From contig JAAONU010000085.1 in NCBI GenBank assembly GCA_012932295.1, forward strand, positions 57,089-121,088: a stretch of 64,000 nucleotides of DNA, in the 5' to 3' direction. Positions 11,988 through 21,325 of this stretch are shown here, one piece after another. The position numbers were made by a program, and so were the translations under genes. The stretch's first letter is position 1, and every line of letters begins with the position of its first letter. The DNA comes from Cyclina sinensis (lineage: Eukaryota > Mollusca > Bivalvia > Venerida > Veneridae). The notes under the pieces were generated by a model. It worked only from the letters and a program-made list of their open reading frames with translations, made no database searches and was not told the DNA's origin.

Positions 11988-13780
11988 CCGTATATACTCG
12001 CTTATAAGACGCATTTTTAGGAATCATATTATAAGGTTGTCGAGGGGGGAGCGTCTTATAAGCGCGTCCTTCAAGAGGAAAAAAAATCCCAACAAGAATC
12101 TGGCTTCTACAGTCAAGATTTCGGCAAGTGTTATGTACTGCAAACTGTTCAGTAACTTACCGGGGCTAAACAAAAAATAACAAGGCAAAAAATAACCATT
12201 CCTGTAGAAATTAATCAACGACTTTTAATTAGTATGAAAAGTATTGCTAGATGCTCTTGTTTTGGTCTAACAAAGGCTTATTTCTCCTTTTTAGACAGCG
12301 TCAGCGTTAATTTCATTTCAACGTCAGCCATTTTGCTATGAGTGCTAAAGCGCATCCCGGGCCGTACCGCACCGTATTAAATTATGCTCAATCGGCGTAT
12401 ACTACTCGTTCTTTCTTTAACATTATTTTATGTTTTTAAATAAAAGAATGTTTGGCAATAAGTTAATATTTAATTTTTTTTCAATTAAAACATCACTTTA
12501 AAAACTGTAAATCGCAATTATTGCTTCAAGTCACGCTAACAATAATGTTAAATTCTCACATTTAAAAAACTGTGAAATTTAGTAAAGGGGTCTCACTAAT
12601 GAACAGACTGTTATTTCAATGGTTCGCAGGAGTTGATAGCCGAGACCCTTTTACTGTTAATTGTCTGGCATTGTATATTAATTATACGCCAATTAGATGC
12701 CAATTTTCAGCAATTTCTTATCGAAGAACGTAATTGTTGTATAAACACAACCAGCTTGTGATTGCCTTATTGTGTCTTCTATTGATTGGTTTGAATTTGC
12801 TGATTGACAGTTCAGTATGCATGACTACCTGCTCAGACCGCAACATGATTGGATAATATATCGATATGGGCATGTTTTATTGCTGATACTGCCGTTGGCG
12901 TTAGTGAGAAAATGGTTCGAAACTGGCAATCAAAACGAAGTTAATTGATGAATATGATAGCGCCGTCGGTAAAAAAAAATTCGCGGTTGAAGTTAAAAGT
13001 GAAAGGCTCGGTAAATGATACGGGAAATAGTTTACCGATCATGACTACCTGCTCAGACTGCAACATGATTGGATAATATATCGATATGGGCATGTTTTAT
13101 TGCTGATACTGCCGTTGGCGTTAGTGAGAAAATGGTTCGTGACTGGCAATCAAAACGAAGTTAATTGATGAATGTGATAGCGCCGTCGGTAAAAAAAATG
13201 ACGCGGTTGAAATTAAAGTGAAAGACTCGATAAATGATACGAGAAATAGTTGACCGATCATTACTTGTGCTACAATACGATTAAGGACATTTCAGCTTGC
13301 CAAATTTTTACTGTGAAGTAGTGAAACCAATAAATTGTTATTGTTATAATTGGTAATTATGGCAATGTGATGAATTGTTAGTGCTACGGCTTGTATGATC
13401 ATACCTTTAGGTAATTAAGTATAAACAAATAATTAAAATACGGTACCGGATGTATACAGTTGCTGTTAATAAATGGATGTCACTGTATTTGTAGGAAGTT
13501 TTTCTTGGGGTTTAAGAAATAAAATTAATTCAGACCTTGTCAAAAATTAAATAAAATATGTTAAAATTAATTTTGTTTAAATATTTTCAAAATACCAAAA
13601 ACAAATACAGCAGTTGGGTTTCCAAGTGAAAGTTCAAAATTTCATGAACCCCGTGACCTCGGACGATGTGAAAATCTGACCGCGTCTTATAAGAGGGTCA
13701 ATGCAAAAAGTACATATTTTCAACTCAAAGTTAGGGGTGCGTCTTATAAGCGAGAGCGTCTTATAGGTGAGTATATACGG
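11988..13780. mobile_element. TA-flanked DNA transposon nested in element 3
   Basis: Terminal inverted repeats CCGTATATACTCGCTTATAA and TTATAGGTGAGTATATACGG, followed inward by GACGC, are flanked by TA at 11986-11987 and 13781-13782. The termini differ from the CAGTRC family. A further CGTCTTATAAG motif is repeated near both ends. The interior is non-coding and holds a 220 bp tandem duplication. The uninterrupted target can be read in element 2, which confirms the boundaries. Confidence 0.9.
12820..13262 (+). repeat. 220 bp tandem duplication inside the nested element
   Basis: ATGACTACCTGCTCAGAC recurs at 12821 and 13041, and the copies stay parallel through ATCGATATGGGCATGTTTTA, GATAGCGCCGTCGGTAAAAA and the TTGACCGATCA/TTTACCGATCA end. 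They differ at about one base in twenty-five. Confidence 0.9.
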
Positions 13781-14066
13781 TAATCTGCAATTGTTTTGGA
13801 TAATTCAAGGGAGAAATGATGCTAACAAATGTACGTTTCTGAAATGTTTTCATTTGTTCATAAAATACTGTATGTAGTTACGTGTCTGCGCGAGGTCATT
13901 CCAAATTTGACTTGCAGAAACGCGAAGTCACTCGGAAGATATTTTACTCCACTATGCCTCGAAGTCACTTCATTTCACTGGAGAAAACCATCTTTTACTC
14001 GAAGTCACGCTATTTTCAGTTCCTCCAAACTTTGCGAAATTTGGACAATCCTCCTAAGCTGTACTG

Positions 14067-14571
14067 TATTTAACCTTCCAGTGTGACCTTGACCTTGAGC
14101 TGACACAAGGGCAATATGGGTTATGCACACTGCCTTGTTGAGGTGAACATTTGAGCTAAGTTAGAAGAAAATCCTTGTCTAATAATTCATTGTTAAAAAT
14201 CTGACCTTCACGTGTGACCTTGAGCTAGTACAAGGTCAACATGGGTTCTGCACATTGCTATCATGAGGTGAACATTTGAGCTAAGTTTGAAGAAAATCCT
14301 TCAAAGGGTATAAAATTTACAGAGTGGACATGAAAATTGTCTGACCTTCCAATGTGACCTTGACCTTGACCTAATACAAGGGAAACATGGGTTCTGCATA
14401 TTGCAGTTAGAAGAAAATCCTTGTCCTATAATTCATTGTTAAAAATTTGACCTTCAAGTGTGACTTTGACCTTGAGCTGGTACAAGGTCAATATAGGTTC
14501 TGCACATCGCTATCATGAGATGAACATTTGAGTCAAGTTTGAAGAAAATCCTTCAAGTGGTATAGGATTTA
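14067..14571 (+). repeat. Family E tandem array, second segment
   Basis: Continues the array interrupted by element 3, with three to four units of the same roughly 145 bp repeat. It stops inside a unit at GGTATAGGATTTA, where the 6.24 kb transposon begins. The missing remainder of that unit reappears at 20813. Confidence 0.85.
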
Positions 14572-14791
14572 GGCCATCATTAAAAAAATGTTGGTTTGCG
14601 GTGCTCCTACCCACAATTTTTGGGGTGGGTAGGTAGGTAGGGAATTTTTTTTTTATTTTTTTTTTTACAGACGACAAAGGCAAATTTATATGACCCTCAG
14701 TCTGATGTAAGGGACATGCATATTTTAGATAACAGCACTGAGAATTCAACGACAGAACCATTTTATTAATTTTCAGATACATGTGTACACT

Positions 14792-15033
14792 TTAATTCTT
14801 TCTAGGAAGTCTTTTAATAATGGGTCTCCCAGAGTCCTTGCAGGGTTTGCAGATTGGCAGTAAAACACTGTGGGTCTGTAGAGCATCAACATCCCGGTCT
14901 GCCCCAGGTTCCCCGCAGTAGCAGCAGAGATCCTTTAGGCCTGCAACATGCACTGAAGAGTAACAAGGAACCTTCACTGGTGACTGGCAGCATAACTGCA
15001 GGCGTACAAACACCACACCTTGCAGACAGTCTC
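14792..15033 (-). pseudogene. DDE gene exon 6, C-terminal cysteine-rich end
   Basis: After the acceptor ATTTCAG the frame is open for 79 residues to TAA at 14792-14794. It starts GDCLQGVVFVRLQLCCQSP and contains CCYCGEPGADRDVDALQ and LPICKPCKDSGRPI. The C-x2-C ... C-x2-C pattern supports a zinc-binding tail. Confidence 0.8.
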
Positions 15034-15249
15034 CTGAAATATTACAATGCATTTTTTACATTTAAATTTTCATTAATACTATTGCAATATAAATGTACAT
15101 GTAGATTAGTTATTTTCTGTGTCAGAAAAAGCAAACTTGTGATTATCAGAAAAGATTCAGCTGTGATTTCCATGAGATATGTGATATTTAACTAATTTAT
15201 TCATTTCTATACAAAATAAATGTACACTTGTATCTATTTACTGCCTATA

Positions 15250-15360
15250 TCATTCAGGAGTCCACTTTCTGAGTATAAACCAGTACTTTGTTCCATCTCC
15301 CCACTGGGCTTTCAACCCAGGACAAGAGGTAGATAGCTTACCACTATACCACTGTTCATT
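15250..15360 (-). repeat. tRNA-like SINE remnant in the DDE gene intron
   Basis: On the minus strand TATAGTGGTAAGCTATCTACC resembles a tRNA D-arm/A box and, about 20 bases on, CTGGGTTGAAAGCCC resembles a T-arm/B box. The acceptor stem is not convincing, so I read it as the head of a decayed tRNA-derived SINE, not a tRNA gene. Confidence 0.55.
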
Positions 15361-15520
15361 ATATAAAAGTACTAATTGTTTGTCCAGTGTAAACTACTTG
15401 CATCTGGAATGAAAGTGGCCCTCGGAAATTAACTCATGATAGATACTGGGCTTTCCTAATATATCATGAATATTAAGTATACTCTGCAGCCCATGAGAAG
15501 GTTTCAAATATATATATCAT

Positions 15521-15695
15521 CTGGGGTTATGATTGATCCACACGTGTACTGGTACCTGTCCAGCAAGCGACGCAGGCCCCTCTCTTCTCAAACCGTCAGT
15601 GTCTTCTTGCTATATATGCACCGAGGCTTATCACATTCGTAGCATTTCACTGTCATCCGCACATTCTGAGCAACAAGAAAACGGTTCGGGCAACC
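15521..15695 (-). pseudogene. DDE gene exon 5, with stop codon and lost donor
   Basis: The frame reads GCPNRFLVAQNVRMTVKC, then CYECDKPRCIYSKKTLTV, then TGA near 15590, and continues as EERGLRRLLDRYQYTCG and SIITP. TGA is one transition away from CGA (Arg). The exon end required by phase is followed by AT instead of GT. The cysteines (KCYEC, PRC, YTCG) look like half of a zinc-binding module completed by exon 6. Confidence 0.75.
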
Positions 15696-15888
15696 CTAAA
15701 AATATGATTATACAGAACATTGAATATTGTGATAAATCATCCACATTAGGCAAGATATAACATTAACTGCTACTGCAAAAGTACTCTGACATTTGAAACC
15801 AGGAACACATTAAGTAGAACAGCAGACATGGTTTTTGCCATACTTAAAAACATAACTACATTTATCAGCTACTATTAAGATAACACAC

Positions 15889-16095
15889 CTGCTGCTCCTC
15901 TGCTACTTTTGCAGCCGATGCTGTCTGGGCAGAGGGCATGGCACGCTCTGTTGTTTCTGTCCCAAGTTGATCCATGAATGACTTGTAGTGACCTTCGTCC
16001 TCGGGGTTTAACTCTGGGTCTGGTAGGAATGGGGGCACAACTCCAGAAGGATTTCGGATTGGTACACAGCATGTCTCCACATTGCACTTCCTCAC
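15889..16095 (-). pseudogene. DDE gene exon 4
   Basis: 69 codons, phase 0 at both ends, uninterrupted: RKCNVETCCVPIRNPSG, then VVPPFLPDPELNPEDEGHYK, ending AAKVAEEQQ before GTGTGT. The cysteine pair and proline-rich linker follow directly on the catalytic exon. Confidence 0.8.
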
Positions 16096-16801
16096 CTTTA
16101 ATATACACTATCACTGTTGAAAACTTACATTTAAAACTTGACGAAAATATATTGTACATTTATATCTTTTAATAATAACTTTAGATTTTGTAGAGTAAAT
16201 ACATATATTATGAACATAAACCATTAAATATTTCTGGATTTTTCAAAAAATTTCATAGCCCTTGAATTTATCTTCAATACAAAGAATATTATTAAAATGA
16301 TACTATACTTAGCACAGAGTATACTATATACAAAATATACTGATATTAATTTAGTTACAACGCCACATCACCAAACGTTCTGAAATTTCGAAATGAGCAC
16401 TAGAGTGGAAAAGCATGACAAAATACCAACACCAAATACCGGCTAAGTACATGTATATTAGTTTTGTTAAAATATTAAACTACAAATGGTTTTAACCCTT
16501 TCAACATTTAGCCAATACAATGTGTTCTTTGAATTATTATCTTACAAAAAGTAAATTCTGTCCTTTTTCTATTTTTGGGGGGCAGAAATTCATTCAAATA
16601 GTGGCCATTTATATCCAAGCTGGAGCTAGAGTGTATACAAGAATGTTCAGTAATGATTTTGTCACTGAGAGGGTTATCAAACAGAAAAGTGAAAATATAT
16701 ATTAAAGCAAAAGGTCTCTAGGTCTAGGTAAAGAGATTAAGCACTACACAGAATACTTACAAACCTGTATAAACTTGCTGAGAAAAAAACATTATATTAG
16801 C

Positions 16802-17030
16802 AAATATTCATATAAAAGACTTTTTATTCTAATATTCATATAAAAGACTTTTTATTCTAATATTCATATAAAAGACTTTTTATTCTAATATTCATATAAA
16901 AGACTTTTTATTCTAATATTCATATAAAAGACTTTTTATTCTAATATTCATATAAAAGACTTTTTATTCTAATATTCATATAAAAGACTTTTTATTCTAA
17001 TATTCATATAAAAGACTTTTTTATTCTTAT
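16802..17030 (+). repeat. 28 bp minisatellite, about eight copies
   Basis: Perfect repeats of AATATTCATATAAAAGACTT plus TTTATTCT lie in the intron between exons 4 and 3 of the DDE gene. Only the last copy differs (one extra T). Such uniformity implies recent expansion. Confidence 0.95.
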
Positions 17031-17259
17031 ATTCAATGAGAAGCAAAAATGGTGCCACATATTAAAGAATACTCAAAATAATATTCATGTCAAACATTAT
17101 TCATTTCTAAACAGAAAGCCAGTTTTTATTTTTTTTCACAGAAGCAAATCTATCTTCTTTAATAGTACAGATATAATTTTGTGCCATTATACTGGCCCTG
17201 TAGATAATCTATTAATTTGTTTAAAAATACCTCAAAATAATTTCAAGTGCATTTAATAC

Positions 17260-19240
17260 CTGGAAGATATAGTTCCGCTCCCGACAGTGTCTCTCTATGT
17301 AGTCGTTGTAGATCTCCTTGTTCTTCAAGTGATTCTTGGTGTACTGTCCGACAGTAATCTCAGAATCAATTAGGTGCAACACCTTGGATTCATAGTGGAC
17401 CACCTGTTGTTTTGTTGCTAGTGCACCACTTGTGAATGTTTTCCCTTTCAGCTGCACCCTTTCAATGCACTCCTTCAGCTTGATAATCATAGGCTCCACA
17501 GCCTTCAACCAGGCTCGTTCCAAGTCCTCTTCTTTTTCTGCTTTCTTCCTGATTTCATTCATAGTGGAGCATGCTCTTAGCATCTGTTTAAACATGCTAT
17601 TTATCTCTGCCCTATGCAGAGCAACATTCTGAAAAGCAATATTTAAAAGACTCATGATACGTTCTGCTGGGTTTAGCCAGCTATGCCCTGGTGCTGTTCT
17701 GGCAGCAATCAAAATGTCTAAGTTCAATTGTTTGAAAAGGATAATTAGAGAACATTTAACTGCACCATATGTTACCCGGTGGTCAGGACCACCATCTGTA
17801 AACAGAAGTAAATATGGATCTGGTTCATTGTCCATTTCTGGTTTCAAGATCTGCTGCAACTCTGTAGCATGGCGAAAAGGTGTAGATGGTTGGAAGACAG
17901 AGTCTTTCAGTGTAACATGTACTTGACCATGATAAAAACTGTCGGATGGATTTTCAGGAATATCTATGTGTAGACATACAGATGGTGTCAGTGATCCTTT
18001 TGAGCCAAGGTCATGGTCTAATGCAGCAAGTGTACATCCTACATGAACAACTGACTTCTTACCTCTGACCCCACTAGCAATTGCCATGCCTGGCTCACCA
18101 AAATCGACTTTTGATTTATCATCCATACAAACCATGTTTGTCTGGTCTCTATATTTAACTGCATACTGCTTCATGTATTTAACCCTTGTACAGTTTTGAT
18201 GTGTTACGATACAAGTTTTTGGGAACAAACGCAAATAGCACAGTGCTTTCACTGGGAACGGGAGTTCCTTCTGGGCACTTTTTCGAAGTTTGTTCAATGA
18301 GATCTCTAACCAAGATGAATTTACTAAAATGCTGAATGTCACCATGGCGGCACTCATCAGTCGCTGTCATTGAGTCTACTTCTTTCTGAATTTCCTCAAA
18401 AAATACATCAAATGTTTCACTGGGTCTACCTTTGTTACATGCACGTAGATCAATGGCTATATCAGGGTCATCAGATGAAATGGCACACCTTAATCGTGCA
18501 TCAAGTGCAGGATTCTGTGCTGATGTTGCATAGATCTAACGTCAGGTCTGAGTAAATGGCACGCAATATATGTGGTGGAATGTTTGCCATGCCTTCAAGG
18601 CTTGATATGTTCGGGTAAATTCTCTTCGCATTTCTCGAGTGTGGTATTGTGGCAGTTTGTCTTCTAAGGTCTGGTGAACCTTTGCTGCTGAAGACATCAT
18701 TTCTGTTGGGGATCGATCCCCAGGAACACGCCATAGGAACACAACTTTTCCCAAACCAGCACCAGGATCATATGAAAGCACATCAACACTTTTAGTCAAA
18801 GCTATACCATCAAGAAACCTTCTTCTTCGAAACCTGTCTTTGAAGCTTTAAGTGGTGTGTAAATGTCATCAAAAAATACTGGGGTATATTCATCACATTC
18901 ACCAATTACTTGGTCTAATTTTCCATAACATGGTTTTACTGGTCCATGACATTTGGGATGATACAATACAGTGCCATAATCCCCATACTGCCGGACAGGG
19001 TGAGACAGAGATTGCCTGAACTTTTGCTTATCATTACTGTTTTCTAGATATGCTGCATATGTCTGCATAGATATGGCTAAGCCTTGTAACTGCTGTGCAA
19101 AATCTCCCCAGGCCCTTGCAGTGCCTGATGTGCTCAGTCTGAATAATATATCCGCATGTCGATTCAGCTGGGCAGACGTTATCTGAGGAGCAGCCTTACG
19201 TTTCCTCTTAAACTCGTTGTAGCCAGTGTACTTGGCAAAT
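17260..19240 (-). pseudogene. DDE gene exon 3, catalytic core
   Basis: It opens in frame as FAKYTGYNEFKRKRK and ends RNYIFQ before a GT donor. Five frame segments are needed: shifts lie near 18826 (GAAGAAGAAGG), between 18590 and 18640, near 18535 and near 18185. Their sum is a multiple of three, so the exon as a whole keeps phase. Candidate catalytic residues are the aspartates of CMDD (codon near 18120), TDGG (17796) or PDH (17784), and the glutamate of NPAER (17664). That puts about 108 residues between the first and second positions and 39 or 43 between the second and third. The last 130 residues are helical and charged, as in the C-terminal lobe of many transposases. Confidence 0.85.
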
Positions 19241-19535
19241 CTGAAACACATTTAAGTTTTAAAACGCATTAAACTATTAAACTTTTCTCAGGTTAAACCA
19301 CATTAAATATTTAATTGTTTGATATAAAATGCTGTCAATTCAATGCTGTTTATAATATTTTAATTGAAGTTTGTATTAAATTTAATACTGTCAGAGCACT
19401 ACAATATCGGAACCCCAGTGGCAACAACTTTTCAAAGAAATGATAAAATCTTTTGGAAATATTTTTTTAAATATTGGGAAGATAAACTGTACTGCATACC
19501 ATACTATTAAAAGTCAAATACTATGGGCTGTGTAC

Positions 19536-19702
19536 CTGGCAGGGATTTTCTTGCTTGAATCAGTAATTCTGGCATTAATTTTGTCATGGCTGCCATCAAG
19601 GTACCAGTGTGTCCGTTTGTCGAGTCATTTCACCTGCTGCTAGTGATGCTGGGTAACGGACATCTTCATTCTCCACAAAGTCATTATAAAGCTTATCCTT
19701 GG
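19536..19702 (-). pseudogene. DDE gene exon 2, with one-base frameshift
   Basis: The acceptor TTTCAG precedes CCAAGG. The frame reads AKDKLYNDFVENEDVRYP then SLAAGEM, and after a shift of one base near 19615-19640 it continues as HWYLDGSHDKINARITD up to the donor CCAG|GTACAC. At 167 bases the exon is one base too long to keep frame between its flanking phases, which independently supports an insertion. Confidence 0.75.
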
Positions 19703-20147
19703 CTGAAATGTTTACAAAATATTTGAAACATCTGATACTGAGGTCGTGATATAAACAATATCCATTAAAAATATTTATTAAACTGGCAAAAATGGTTTCG
19801 GACATACTTAACATACTAAATCAAGGGTATTTTTGGATTTTATAAATTCTATACATTTCAGACATTTATATTTCTGACTTTTGGCACAGATTCCAGCTTA
19901 AGGGTTTCAAAGTGGAGAAATTATAGACTTGAAAAAGTAAGTATGTTTCGAAACATAAAATATGTTACAAGGCTCTAATGAACAAAGCTGTACATGCACC
20001 ATCAATTGCATTATGTGCCTATGACCCTCAGATGACCAGGCTTTTGATGTTAAAACAAATCAACCAAACTTGTCGAACTAAAACATGTTTCAGTATAAAT
20101 GCACTGTCAGATGTGAGCACTAACAAATTTATAAAATAAAAAAATAC

Positions 20148-20604
20148 CAGTGAACCGTGGTTTATCCAACTGCAACAGCGGTGACTTCTTTCTTTCGTGT
20201 GAACCTGACATCAGAACGTCAAATGCAATTGCAGGTTCACACAACATAAGTTCACCTGGGCCAGCTTCTACAGGGACATCATTCTTCACATTTATTGTAA
20301 CATATTTTAAGGAACTGTCAAAGTCTGTTATTATCTTTATCATGTCATATGGGTCTGCGTTAAAAACCTGACAATCACTTGGTTTCGACGATACAATGAC
20401 TTTGGCATTTTTTTCGAAGTTTTCTACAACATTTTCATCAATATCAATCCCCTCTGTCGTAATGTCAAATACATCAAACCGTGTGTCTGTTTTCCTGAAT
20501 TTCTGTATGGCATTTTTAACGACCGAAGTCACCTTTTCTTCACCTGTGCTTATAATATTTACACTAACAGAAAATGTGACATCTTCCGTAATGGAGGCTG
20601 CCAT
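20148..20604 (-). pseudogene. DDE gene exon 1
   Basis: Starts at ATG (20604), MAASITEDVTFSVSVNI, and encodes 152 residues without interruption before a GT donor at 20147. No domain is recognised. The strand-and-turn pattern (TFSVSVNII, FDVFDITTEGIDID) could suit a small N-terminal partner-binding or DNA-binding module, but that is a guess. The start lies only about 200 bp from the element terminus, leaving little room for a promoter. Confidence 0.75.
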
Positions 20605-20812
20605 TTTGACTTTGTATGCTTAATGAAAAAAGCCGAGAATTCCCACATGTATTATAAAAAGGGGAAAGGACTAAACGCGAAATTGGTCGAAAGAAAAGAA
20701 ATGGGACCAAATAAAAAAAAATCGGCAGCAGTAGCGATAAAAAAAATCGAGTCGGGCATAATTTCGGTAAGTCGGTCGGACACCTCAAACCAACATTTTT
20801 TTAATGATGGCC

Positions 20813-21245
20813 CTAGAGAGCTGAAACGAAAATTATCTGACATTCCAGAGTGACCTTGACCTAGACCTGACACAAAGGCAACATGGGTTCTGCACATTCT
20901 CATGTTGAGGTAAACATCAAAGCCAAGTTTGAAGAAAATCTTTCCATTAGTATATGATTTATTGAGTGGACAAGGTGGAGACGGATGGACGGACGGACAG
21001 ACAGACCGACCGACCAACAAACTGATGGACCCGACAAAACCATTCCAGTATACCCCACCTCACATTCATGGTAGAGTAATGGTTATTGAGCACTGCATTT
21101 CACCCAATCACCAACAAGCTCTATAACAAGTTTGAAGTCAATGCTTTGTACACTTTTGGAGTTATGCTCCTGACAAAATGGAGACGGACGGACTGAGAGA
21201 CAGACAAATCAGTTACTATATGCCTCACTTTGGAAAAAGAACAAG
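20813..21245 (+). repeat. Family E array, third segment and GGAC-rich end
   Basis: It resumes the unit cut at 14571 (GAAAATTATCTGACATTCC), completes about one more unit, then passes into GGACGGACGGACAGACAGAC at about 20985-21006 and a second GACGGACGGACTGAGAGACAG run. It ends in ACTATATGCCTCACTTTGG. This is the terminus of the element that hosts the two transposon insertions. Confidence 0.8.
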
Positions 21246-21325
21246 AGTGTTGTAAACATACTACAAATGCCAGAAAACATCTATTTGATACTCAAACAGT
21301 CCAACAAAAACCCCAAAACGCAGAA

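Larger units (their letters stand above)
10883..14066. mobile_element. TA-flanked DNA transposon, CAGTRC family (element 3), split by another element
   Basis: Ends CAGTACAGCTCAGGAGGATT (10883) and AATCCTCCTAAGCTGTACTG (14066) are inverted with one mismatch, and the similarity continues through TGTCCAAA. TA flanks are at 10881-10882 and 14067-14068, inside family E units. The outer part is rich in GGAG/CTCC and CACTCC repeats. Its interior (11480-11985) is the reverse complement of the element 2 interior. Without the nested element it would be about 1.4 kb. No transposase frame is seen. Confidence 0.88.
14792..20604 (-). pseudogene. DDE-type transposase-like gene, six exons, broken
   Basis: Exons on the minus strand: 20604-20148, 19702-19536, 19240-17260, 16095-15889, 15695-15521, 15033-14792. 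Phases agree at every junction (1, 2, 0, 0, 1), and all splice sites are GT-AG except the donor after exon 5. They add up to about 1,070 codons. Exon 3 carries CMDDKSK, TDGGPDH and SWLNPAERIMS, a D..D..E layout expected of an RNase H-fold transposase. The C-terminal exons have paired cysteines (CYECDKPRC, CCYCGEPG, ICKPC), probably zinc-binding. I recognise the family as large, uncharacterised proteins common in cnidarian, sponge and mollusc gene sets. Lesions: one extra base in exon 2, four frameshifts in exon 3, TGA in exon 5 and a GT-to-AT donor after exon 5. A cluster of long-read indel errors is the alternative explanation. Confidence 0.85.
14572..20812 (-). mobile_element. 6.24 kb DNA transposon with 27 bp TIRs and a DDE-type gene
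   Basis: The ends are GGCCATCATTAAAAAAATG followed by TTGGTTTG at the left, and the exact inverted sequence at 20786-20812; weaker similarity continues inward (GGTG). The flanks are TTA (14569-14571) and CTA (20813-20815). Aligned to neighbouring units of the interrupted family E array, the two flanks overlap by three bases, so a 3 bp target duplication with one later change is likely. Inside is a single minus-strand six-exon gene (14792-20604), with its start about 200 bp from one end and its stop about 220 bp from the other, as expected for an autonomous element. A GG terminus and TWA-like target are shared with PIF/Harbinger elements, but the encoded protein does not look like a Harbinger transposase to me, so I leave the superfamily open. 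Confidence 0.85.

Noticed and set aside
17432..17926. Plus-strand frames opposite the DDE exon
   Set aside because: Complements of a supported minus-strand exon, without motifs of their own.
18501..18734. Separate small minus-strand gene
   Set aside because: It overlaps two frame segments of the same exon; part of it is the correct frame between two frameshifts.
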